DNA from: Dyadobacter sp. CY347
Lineage (GTDB): Bacteria; Bacteroidota; Bacteroidia; Cytophagales; Spirosomataceae
DNA: 64,000 nucleotides
Assembly (NCBI RefSeq): GCF_021502655.1
Contig: NZ_JAKFFT010000002.1
Span: forward strand, 1 to 64,000
Direction: 5' to 3'
Position 1 is the stretch's first letter; the number at the start of each line of letters is the position of its first letter. Under the pieces are notes generated by a model. That model was not told the DNA's origin, did not search any database, and was given only the letters and a program-made list of their open reading frames with translations. Both the position numbers and the translations under genes were made by a program. Positions 26,069 through 33,753 of the stretch are shown one piece after another.

Positions 26069-26263
26069 ATGGTACAATCAGGTACATTTCAAATGCTGGG
26101 CCAAAAGCTCATTAATATCATCATTCACAAAGAAGACGTAGTTAAAATAGCACCGATACAAGAAGGACCCGGTTGCATTATTTATCTGAAAAACAAAGTT
26201 CCATACGCAGTGAGCGAAAGCGAGCGCGAAGTTTATAAGAAGTTGGACTGGATCGTTGCCTGA
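26069..26263 (+). CDS. Small hypothetical protein
   Basis: This 64-residue protein (MVQSGTFQMLGQKLINIIIH...) has alternating charged and hydrophobic residues that suggest a small alpha/beta fold (VVKIAPIQEGPGCIIYLKN, then a SESEREVYKKLDW helix). No membrane segment or known motif is visible. It is the second gene of a likely bicistron with 25830-26042 and is followed 28 bp later by a rho-independent terminator, the best evidence that it is expressed. Confidence 0.55.
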   Translation: MVQSGTFQMLGQKLINIIIHKEDVVKIAPIQEGPGCIIYLKNKVPYAVSESEREVYKKLDWIVA

Positions 26264-26291
26264 AACGCGATCATAGTGGTGAAGAGTGAGC

Positions 26292-26319
26292 GAGGCTTCG
26301 AAAAGAGGCCTCTTTTTTT
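26292..26319 (+). terminator. Rho-independent terminator
   Basis: GAGGCTTC and GAGGCCTC pair as an 8-bp stem with one G-U pair around the loop GAAAA, followed by seven T residues. It ends the transcript of the two small ORFs. Confidence 0.85.
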
Positions 26320-26411
26320 GTGCCTTACGGGTGAGATAAATCCTATTTCTCCGAACCTCCCCGGGCATATCCGCGTTATACCGGCCTAATGCTACGTCAC
26401 ATCACTCCATA

Positions 26412-27641
26412 ATGTCCAAAAAAACATATTTCTTTCTCATCTTGATTCTAGGCAGCTTAACGGCGCTCGGGCCTTTTTCGATTGACATGTATCTGCCCGG
26501 TTTCCCGGCGATCGCCAGGGATCTGCATACGACGGCAGCCAAAGTTTCTCTCTCATTATCAGGCTTTTTTGTAGGAATTTCGGTGGGGCAGCTTTTATAC
26601 GGGCCGCTGCTCGACAGGTTCGGGCGGAAAAAGCCGCTATTCATCGGGCTTGTGGTCTACATTCTGGCTTCGGTAGGATGTGCCATGGCCAATAGCATTA
26701 ATGACCTGATTTTGTTGCGTGTCATTCAGGCAATCGGAAGCTGCGCGGCTACGGTTGCTTCTGTTGCAATGGTCAGGGACTTGTTTCCGGTGAAAGACAA
26801 TGCAAAGGTTTTTTCGCTGCTATTGCTCGTTGTTGGCGTTTCTCCTATGATCGCCCCTACGGTTGGCGGATATGTAACGGATGCATTCGGCTGGCATGCG
26901 GTGTTCTGGATCCTGACAGGCATGGGCGTGGCGATTCTTCTGGCAACAGTGCTTTGGCTGCCTGACAGTTATAAACCCGACAAAACGCTTTCCTTAAAGC
27001 CAAAACCGATTCTGCTCAATTTCCTGCAAGTGATCCGCGAGCCCCAGTTTTACACTTACGCGCTGACTGGTGCGATTGCATTTTCGGGACTGTTTGCCTA
27101 CGTAGCAGGCTCTCCGTTGGTTTTTATGGAGGTTTTCCACACAGATGGCAAAGTGTACGGATGGATCTTTGCTTTTCTATCCATTGGGTTTATTGGATCA
27201 AGTCAGTTGAATACACTGTTTTTGAGAAAATTCACGAGTGAGCAGGTCGTCAATACTGCATTGATTTGCCAGGTTATTGTCAGTTTTGCATTTCTGGCCG
27301 CCGCATTGTCTGGCTTGCTGACGCTTCCGGTCGTGATCGTTTTCCTGTTCTTTTTTCTTTGCTGCATTGGATACACTTATCCCAATGCCGCCGCGCTGTC
27401 ATTGGCTCCTTTTACGAGAAATGCAGGCAGCGCATCCGCATTAATGGGCGCTTTTCAAATGGGCGCGGGCACATTGATCTCCATCGTGATCAGTATTTTT
27501 GAAGAACCTTCTGTGATTCCCATGGTGGCTTCAATGGCCGGATCATCACTTCTGGCGCTTTCCATGCTCGTTTTTGGCAGGCGCTTTATCAAGGGAAAAG
27601 TGGAAGTGCAGCAGGGCGCAGATGCAGCTATGATACACTAA
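26412..27641 (+). CDS. Bcr/CflA family multidrug efflux MFS transporter
   Basis: This 409-residue MFS carrier has about 12 membrane segments. The family-specific opening GPFSIDMYLPGFPAIARDL is at about residues 19-37. The motif-A loop GPLLDRFGRKKPLF follows segment 2, and the segment 4 block LRVIQAIGSCAATVASVAMVRDLF is that of Bcr/CflA proteins. These drug:proton antiporters export compounds such as bicyclomycin or chloramphenicol, or in some species cysteine. The natural substrate here cannot be told. Confidence 0.9.
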   Translation: MSKKTYFFLILILGSLTALGPFSIDMYLPGFPAIARDLHTTAAKVSLSLSGFFVGISVGQLLYGPLLDRFGRKKPLFIGLVVYILASVGCAMANSINDLILLRVIQAIGSCAATVASVAMVRDLFPVKDNAKVFSLLLLVVGVSPMIAPTVGGYVTDAFGWHAVFWILTGMGVAILLATVLWLPDSYKPDKTLSLKPKPILLNFLQVIREPQFYTYALTGAIAFSGLFAYVAGSPLVFMEVFHTDGKVYGWIFAFLSIGFIGSSQLNTLFLRKFTSEQVVNTALICQVIVSFAFLAAALSGLLTLPVVIVFLFFFLCCIGYTYPNAAALSLAPFTRNAGSASALMGAFQMGAGTLISIVISIFEEPSVIPMVASMAGSSLLALSMLVFGRRFIKGKVEVQQGADAAMIH

Positions 27642-27669
27642 ATACCAGTTTTCCTGACTTTATTTGTGT

Positions 27670-29583
27670 ATGGATTATTTTAAAAACCTCCTCAATTTAC
27701 TCAAAACTGAAAGGGAAGAAGACAGGCTTTCTTACCAGCGGTTAACCGAAAGATCTTCTGTTTCCGAGCGGCGCGCGAGCGGATTGAGCTGGTATCCCAT
27801 TGCCATCAGAGGCTCAGAAATGAGCCGTGGTGATTATCTGACGGTCGAGGTTGAGCGCACGACGCACCAGGACATATCCCACCAGCTACGGTTTGGAATG
27901 CCGGCGGTTTTGTTTTCCAATCATGAACCTAAGAAGGATAGGTTGGAAGGCATCATCACGCATCAAAGCGGTAACAGGCTTAAAATCACACTGCGCACGG
28001 ACGAGCTCCCCGAATGGTCGCGCGATGGAAAGCTGGGCATTGACCTGCTTTTTGATGACAATAGTTATGACGAAATGCAAGGTGCCATTAAGGCTGCAAC
28101 TGCATTGCTTGAAAATGAGAAAGAGGGGCGTCTGGTTAAAATCCTGACCGGTGAAAAATCACCTTCTTTTAATCAGGAACTTCCTAAATTAACGATTCCG
28201 AGGCTGAATAGCTCACAAAATGAGGCTGTTAACAAAATCCTTTCCGCTTCTGATCTCGCCATCGTGCATGGGCCTCCGGGGACAGGAAAAACGACGACAT
28301 TAGTTCAAGCCATAAAAGCTTTGATCAAGCAGGATCACCAGCAAATCCTGGTTGTTGCGCCGAGTAATACGGCTGTGGATCTACTCAGTGAAAAGCTGAC
28401 AGACGAAGGGTTGAATGTGCTCAGGGTCGGAAATCCCGTGCGCGTTTCGGAGCGGTTAATGTCACTTACGCTTGATAGCAAGCTGACGGGACATGCGCGT
28501 ATGAAGGACATTAAAGCGCTGAAAAAGCAGGCAAACGAATACAAAAACCTGGCACACAAATACAAGCGCAATTTCGGAAAAGCCGAGCGCGACCAGCGGA
28601 AGGCGCTTTTTGATGAAGCGCACAAGATCATGAAAGAAGTGGGCAGTGTGGAGCAATATGCGATCGAGGATATTCTGAGCAAAGCGCAGGTCATCACGGC
28701 CACATTGGTTGGCGCGAACCATTATACGGTCCGCAATTTGAAATATAAAACTGTGGTCATTGATGAGGCAGGCCAGGCTTTGGAACCGGCTTGCTGGATC
28801 CCGATTTTGAAAGCTGAGAAAGTGGTGCTGGCAGGTGATCATTTTCAATTAGCCCCGACCATCAAATCGAGTGAGGCGGCTAAGAACGGTTTGAGCACAA
28901 CATTGCTTGAAAAGTGTGTGTCGCTGCATCCGGAATCGGTAACGCTGCTGGAAGAGCAGTATCGTATGAACGAGGCGATCATGGGTTATTCTTCCAAAAT
29001 ATTTTATCAAAACAAACTCAAAGCCAATTCCTCCGTGGCCGATCATCTGGTATTCCCGGCGGATTCACCTTTGGCGTTCATTGATACGGCGGGTTGTGGT
29101 TTTGATGAAAAACTGGAAGGAACGAGCTCCACCAATCCCGACGAAGCGTCGTTTTTATATAAACACCTTACTCAATATGTTGCTGATCTGACGCAGGTTA
29201 AGGACTTCAATGTGTCCGGCTTTCCCAGTATAGCAGTCATTTCGCCTTATAAAGAGCAGATTGGTTTACTAAAAGAACAATTGGTTCATCACGCTGTTTT
29301 ACAGCCTTTTATAGAAAAAATTTCAGTTAACACCATTGATAGCTTTCAAGGCCAGGAGCGGGATATTGTTTACATCAGCATGACCCGCAGCAATCCTGAG
29401 GGAGAGATTGGGTTCCTTTCTGACATTCGACGGATGAATGTGGCCATGACGCGGGCGCGTAAAAAACTGGTCGTCATCGGCGACAGTGCTACACTTTCCA
29501 GCCTGCCTTTTTACGCAGATTTTATTTCCTATGCAGAGGAGCGCGGAGCCTATCAAAGCGCCTGGGAATTTGCTGATATTTGA
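27670..29583 (+). CDS. SF1B helicase, IGHMBP2/UPF1-like
   Basis: The start at 27670 (MDYFKNLLNLLKTE) is chosen over an ATG two codons earlier, and gives 637 residues. After an N-terminal beta-barrel region (~residues 40-150) the helicase core has Walker A GPPGTGKTTT at about 200-209, motif II VVIDEAGQALEPACW, motif III AGDHFQLAPT, motif V NTIDSFQGQERDIV and motif VI MTRARKKLVVIGD. Bacterial members are ATP-dependent DNA/RNA helicases of poorly known duty, probably in repair or RNA handling. It starts 28 bp after the MFS gene and may be co-transcribed. Confidence 0.92.
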   Translation: MDYFKNLLNLLKTEREEDRLSYQRLTERSSVSERRASGLSWYPIAIRGSEMSRGDYLTVEVERTTHQDISHQLRFGMPAVLFSNHEPKKDRLEGIITHQSGNRLKITLRTDELPEWSRDGKLGIDLLFDDNSYDEMQGAIKAATALLENEKEGRLVKILTGEKSPSFNQELPKLTIPRLNSSQNEAVNKILSASDLAIVHGPPGTGKTTTLVQAIKALIKQDHQQILVVAPSNTAVDLLSEKLTDEGLNVLRVGNPVRVSERLMSLTLDSKLTGHARMKDIKALKKQANEYKNLAHKYKRNFGKAERDQRKALFDEAHKIMKEVGSVEQYAIEDILSKAQVITATLVGANHYTVRNLKYKTVVIDEAGQALEPACWIPILKAEKVVLAGDHFQLAPTIKSSEAAKNGLSTTLLEKCVSLHPESVTLLEEQYRMNEAIMGYSSKIFYQNKLKANSSVADHLVFPADSPLAFIDTAGCGFDEKLEGTSSTNPDEASFLYKHLTQYVADLTQVKDFNVSGFPSIAVISPYKEQIGLLKEQLVHHAVLQPFIEKISVNTIDSFQGQERDIVYISMTRSNPEGEIGFLSDIRRMNVAMTRARKKLVVIGDSATLSSLPFYADFISYAEERGAYQSAWEFADI

Positions 29584-29598
29584 TAGTTTGAAAAATGC

Positions 29599-29631
29599 TT
29601 TTGACATTTAGATGCAACCCAATTATATTTA
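29599..29631 (+). promoter_or_regulatory. Promoter of the DUF5686 gene
   Basis: TTTTG (29599-29603) and TATATTTA (29624-29631) are spaced by 20 bp, close to the Bacteroidota pattern TTTG-N19-21-TAnnTTTG with the final G changed to A. It lies about 55 bp upstream of the start codon. Confidence 0.4.
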
Positions 29632-29685
29632 AAAGCATCTTCACCGAAAGTTACAAGCAATCAACAAACGTGTTTCTGCTATCCT

Positions 29686-32475
29686 ATGCGCAAACTTTAC
29701 GTTTCTGTCATTCTATTCTCTTTATTAGTCATCAGTCAAAGTATTGCGCAGAACACTGGTTCTAGTGGGATTAAAGGCATTATTAAAACAAAAAATGGCG
29801 AACCGCTGCCATTTGCTGCCATCGTTGTAAAAGGCACGTCCATCAGCACGATCTCAAATGAGGAAGGCCGTTATCAACTGGACCTGAAACCCGGCTATTA
29901 TGAGGTCATTTTCCAATATTTAGGTTTCAAAACGGGACAAAAAGGGTTTACGGTCGAGAATAAAATGGAAACCTTCGACCTGACCATGGAAGAACAGGCC
30001 CTGAACCTGGGCGAAGTGCGTATCGGAAGCCGTGACGAAGATCCTGCCTACACCATTATGCGCCGTGCCATTGCCAAAAGCCGCTATCATTTGCTCCAAG
30101 TCGATAGTTATGTGGCCAAAGCCTATTCCAAATCTTCCATAGTGATTACAGACCTTCCTTTGGAATTTTTGTATAAAAAAGAATTGAAGGAAGTGGAAAA
30201 GGAGACAAATTTCAAAAAAGGCGTTCCTATCCTCAATGAAAGCGTTTCCGAGGTCACGTTCAAGCAGCCCAATACGTATAAACAGAAGGTTATTGCTGCC
30301 CGAAACAGCCAGGATAAAGATTTTGCGAATCCCAATGCTTACTTGCTGACAAGCTTTTACCAGCCTGAGGTGGTTAAAGCCGTTTCCCCGTTGTCGCCGC
30401 GCGCATTTGCTTATTATAAGTTTGAATATCAGGGAGCATTTCGCGAAAATGGCATTGAAGTGAATAAAATAAAAGTCACCCCCAGGTCGTACGGCGAAGG
30501 CGTTTACAAAGGGACCATACACATTATCGAAGATGAATGGAGCATTTACAGCCTTGATCTGACGACCGTTAACACGGGTTTTACTATTGATATAAAACAG
30601 GTTTACAGCCCGGTTCAAGGCGTATGGATGCCTGTTAATCAGCAATTCCATGTTCAGGGAGGGATTTATGGTTTGAAAGGAAAAGGTGATTTTGTGATCT
30701 CACAATCATTTTCAAACATTAAGATCAATCCCGCATTCAGGCCGGACATTGTAGTGGTGGACGACAAAAAGCAGAAAGACGAAGCAAAAAAAGTGAAGCT
30801 TACGGGCCGGGAAATCAAGACGCAGAAATTGGAGGAAGTGGTCAGCAAGCAAAAAGAGTTTTCTGCCAAAAATCTGCGTAAACTGATGAAGGAATACGAA
30901 AAGCAAGACCTGAAAGCAAAAGAGGAGAAAGGGGAGGATATAGACCTGAACTTCACCAGAAATGATACAACAGTTGTGGATTCCATGGCCAGCATGCGCA
31001 GCACGGCATTTTGGGATTCGATCCGGACAGTTCCTTTGACGACAGCCGAAGTGAAAAGCTATACGCGGCTGGACAGCATTGTGGTCATGACCAAAGGCAC
31101 GCAGGAACAAAAAGACAGCCTGAAAGTCGCTAAATCCGATACGTCCAAAAGCAATAGAAAAAGCGGAGGGCTGGGTTTCATCGGTGATATTTTTACCGGG
31201 CACAGTTTCAGGTTGGGCAAGAAAAGTCCGTGGCGACTGGATTATGTGACCCCGCTGCTCGGCGCGCAGGTCAACACGGTCGAAGGATTTGTTTTGAATG
31301 GCGGTGGGTTTAAACTGCGTTACAGAGGCGGTGATCCCAAGCAAAATCAGGAAGGCTTAGAGATTGGTTCTAATGGTGTAAAGCGATTTTCAGTTCGGCA
31401 GGGGCAGCAATTATCCTTTAATGCGCTTACCCGTTACTCGTTTGCGCGACAGAAATTAATGGTTTTTGGCGGAATTGATTACGGCTGGAAACGCAACAAG
31501 TTTAACTTGTCGGGCGGTCAAACGGTTTCTCAGTTTAACAGCGAAAATCCGATGCATCCGCTTTTGAACTCCATTACAACCTTGTTCTTGGAGCAGAATT
31601 TTATCAAAGTCTACGAAAAGAATTTTGTCCGGCTTGACTTTGCAACCAACCGCGAAAACGAACATTTCGAGCTGAGAGCCAACATTGAATATGCAGACCG
31701 TAGTCCGCTGCGCAATTTGCAAAATACAAATCCATACCGCTGGATCGACTGGAAACGCAGGGAATTTACTTCAAACATTCCCTTCAACGAAGAGTTGACG
31801 GACGAAAGTGGCACCGCATCAGTGGAGATGAAAACGCATCAGGCATTAACACTAGGAATCGCGGCATCCTACAAACCCTGGCAGAAATATCGTACGAGAA
31901 GTGGTAAGACCTCTTTCTACGACGATGATTCGCCAAAATTATCGGTGAATTATCGGAAGGGGATCAATAATGTGTTCGGAAGCGATGTTAAATACGACTT
32001 TTTTCAAATCGGCATCCAGCATGGTTTCGAAACGGGTGTAAGAAGCAAATTAAGCTATAAACTGGCCGCCGGGCAGTTTATAGGCGACAGCGTCACTTTT
32101 CCGGACTATCAGCATTTTGCAGGCAACCGCTTCTTTTTCCAGCTAGGCGACCCTGTCAGCACATTCAGAATGCTCGATTATTACCGTTACAGCACATCCA
32201 AGCATTTCTTTGAAGCCCACGTCCTGAGCGAGTTCCGCAAATTCCTGCTCACCCAAATCACCTGGTTCCGCATTCTCGGCATCAAGGAAAATTTCATGCT
32301 TCATTACCTCGCCACACCCGCTTCCCGCAACTACACCGAACTCGGCTACGGCCTCGACGTCGGGATCCGCTTTCCCTTCCGCATAGAAGTCGTAAGCAAT
32401 TTCGAGCGTTTTAAGTATAGAACCACTGTGTTTAGGATTGGGACTACTATGAATTTTAATTTGGGGCGGGATTAG
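29686..32475 (+). CDS. DUF5686 outer membrane protein with carboxypeptidase-regulatory-like domain
   Basis: This 929-residue protein has a signal peptide (about 1-22). A carboxypeptidase-regulatory-like sandwich (GIKGIIKTKNGEPLPFAAIV, ~27-110) is followed by a DUF5686 region reading RRAIAKSRYHL and YGEGVYKGTIHIIEDEWSIY. A long charged lysine-rich section (~360-420) comes next, and a beta-barrel-like C-terminal part ends in an aromatic residue pattern (RIGTTMNFNLGRD). It is an outer membrane protein common in Bacteroidota with no proven role. TonB-box and plug features are absent, so it is not a TonB receptor. Confidence 0.88.
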   Translation: MRKLYVSVILFSLLVISQSIAQNTGSSGIKGIIKTKNGEPLPFAAIVVKGTSISTISNEEGRYQLDLKPGYYEVIFQYLGFKTGQKGFTVENKMETFDLTMEEQALNLGEVRIGSRDEDPAYTIMRRAIAKSRYHLLQVDSYVAKAYSKSSIVITDLPLEFLYKKELKEVEKETNFKKGVPILNESVSEVTFKQPNTYKQKVIAARNSQDKDFANPNAYLLTSFYQPEVVKAVSPLSPRAFAYYKFEYQGAFRENGIEVNKIKVTPRSYGEGVYKGTIHIIEDEWSIYSLDLTTVNTGFTIDIKQVYSPVQGVWMPVNQQFHVQGGIYGLKGKGDFVISQSFSNIKINPAFRPDIVVVDDKKQKDEAKKVKLTGREIKTQKLEEVVSKQKEFSAKNLRKLMKEYEKQDLKAKEEKGEDIDLNFTRNDTTVVDSMASMRSTAFWDSIRTVPLTTAEVKSYTRLDSIVVMTKGTQEQKDSLKVAKSDTSKSNRKSGGLGFIGDIFTGHSFRLGKKSPWRLDYVTPLLGAQVNTVEGFVLNGGGFKLRYRGGDPKQNQEGLEIGSNGVKRFSVRQGQQLSFNALTRYSFARQKLMVFGGIDYGWKRNKFNLSGGQTVSQFNSENPMHPLLNSITTLFLEQNFIKVYEKNFVRLDFATNRENEHFELRANIEYADRSPLRNLQNTNPYRWIDWKRREFTSNIPFNEELTDESGTASVEMKTHQALTLGIAASYKPWQKYRTRSGKTSFYDDDSPKLSVNYRKGINNVFGSDVKYDFFQIGIQHGFETGVRSKLSYKLAAGQFIGDSVTFPDYQHFAGNRFFFQLGDPVSTFRMLDYYRYSTSKHFFEAHVLSEFRKFLLTQITWFRILGIKENFMLHYLATPASRNYTELGYGLDVGIRFPFRIEVVSNFERFKYRTTVFRIGTTMNFNLGRD

Positions 32476-32486
32476 GTGAAATGGCA

Positions 32487-32514
32487 ACTTTTTAGGAATC
32501 CATTCCTAAAAAGT
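32487..32514. terminator. Terminator hairpin between convergent genes
   Basis: ACTTTTTAGGAA and TTCCTAAAAAGT form a perfect 12-bp stem with a TCCA loop. The A/T ends make it usable in both directions, for the DUF5686 gene and for the YhcG-type nuclease gene that ends at 32542. Confidence 0.8.
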
Positions 32515-32541
32515 CGGGTTTTGGAATTTCTATTACAGTGT

Positions 32542-33579
32542 TCATTTACTAAATTCAAAAAGCTTCTGCGCAATTTCAGCAGCGGATGGCAGCATGGCCT
32601 CGTACATCTTGGGTAAGTGATGCGAAGTGTTATAGGTTGCAATGCCGATTGGTTGAGCAGCGCTTTTTAGCGAATATTCGACTATTGTCCTGTCTTTGCT
32701 TTTACAAATAATGATCCCAATTGATTCGTTTTCGTGAGGAAGCTTAACAGTATCATTTAAAACAGCCAGGTAAAATTCCATCTTTCCTTTGTGCTCTGGC
32801 TCAAAGTCTCCGATTTTCAAATCTATTGCGATAAGGCATTGCAACTTTCTGTGATAAAGCAATAAATCAACCCAAAAATCCTTGGCATTAACCTGAATGC
32901 GATATTGGTTCCCAATAAATGAGTAGTCACTTCCCATTTCTAGAAGGAACTTTCTGATATTTTTGACGAGTGCTTGCTCTAACTCTTCCTCGGAATGTTC
33001 ATTTGCTAAATTTAGAAAATCAAATGTATAAGCATCCTTAACCGCAAGCAGAGCTTGCTTGCTTAATTTTTCAGGTAGGGCTTCGTCAAAATTCGTCTGG
33101 TTTAGCAGATATTTCTCAAAGGTCTTGTTTTCAATTTGATGAATCAAAACGTTCTTCGTCCAACCGTGCTTCTTCGTTGCGAGGATATAAAATTGCTTTT
33201 CCTGGCTATTTTTACACTTAGAAAAAATGGCTAAATGTTTGGACCATCCAATTTCTCCAACCAATGGTTGGAGATTTGTATCTGCGTGATAATCAGTATA
33301 AAACTGAACCATATACCAAATGTTGGATGTGGAAAAGCCACCAATTCCCGGAAACTCCAACTGCAGTTCTTTGGATAGCTTGGAAACGATGGATTTGCCC
33401 CAGCTCTCGGACTGTTTTTCAGCAATAGACTTGCCGATTTCCCAATAGAGGTTAATCAATTTAACATTAACTTCTCGAAGCGCTTCGTACTGCGCGTGCC
33501 TGATTTTTTCTTTGATGTCAAGAATGAATTCTTTTTCTAAAATGCTTAAAGTCATGCCCATTGGTTTGTGATTTTGCAT
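32542..33579 (-). CDS. PDDEXK nuclease family protein (DUF1016/YhcG)
   Basis: This 345-residue protein has the N-terminal DUF1016 helical domain (IRHAQYEALREVNVKLINLY, EIGKSIAEKQ...WGKSIVSKLSKELQ) and a C-terminal PDDEXK nuclease domain (DFWVDLLLYHRKLQCLIAID followed by LKIGDFEPEHKGKM, with the D...D-x-K core). An internal start at 33555 (MTLSILEKEF) is also possible. YhcG-type proteins are suspected in DNA processing or defence and often occur near mobile elements. A short fragment of a similar gene lies just upstream, a sign of past duplication and decay. Confidence 0.88.
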   Translation of the reverse strand: MQNHKPMGMTLSILEKEFILDIKEKIRHAQYEALREVNVKLINLYWEIGKSIAEKQSESWGKSIVSKLSKELQLEFPGIGGFSTSNIWYMVQFYTDYHADTNLQPLVGEIGWSKHLAIFSKCKNSQEKQFYILATKKHGWTKNVLIHQIENKTFEKYLLNQTNFDEALPEKLSKQALLAVKDAYTFDFLNLANEHSEEELEQALVKNIRKFLLEMGSDYSFIGNQYRIQVNAKDFWVDLLLYHRKLQCLIAIDLKIGDFEPEHKGKMEFYLAVLNDTVKLPHENESIGIIICKSKDRTIVEYSLKSAAQPIGIATYNTSHHLPKMYEAMLPSAAEIAQKLFEFSK

Positions 33580-33609
33580 TGATACGCAATCACTGGAACT
33601 TGGTCACCT

Positions 33610-33700
33610 CGAAGTTTAGAAATTTACGACTTGTAACAAGTCGTCTAAATCTCCAGCCAATGGTTGGAGATTTATATTTATTTGATAATGAAAGCTTAAC
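33610..33700 (-). pseudogene. Fragment of a second DUF1016-type gene with a palindrome
   Basis: Read on the minus strand, 33650-33695 encodes HYQININ then LQPLAGDL, matching the YHADTNLQPLVGEI segment of the intact gene downstream; the DNA is alike over about 40 bp. At 33626-33644 lies ACGACTTGTAACAAGTCGT, a near-perfect palindrome. No start or full domain remains. It could be a decayed paralogue or a small mobile repeat that also inserted in the intact gene's ancestor. Confidence 0.45.
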
Positions 33701-33753
33701 ATGAAAAATTCTATGTCAGAAGTGATGCCAGAATTTACCGTATTGCAGACTTC

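Noticed and set aside
29920..30651. Minus-strand open frame of 243 codons opposite the DUF5686 gene
   Set aside because: The plus strand has a clear family protein with signal peptide; the antisense frame shows no motif.
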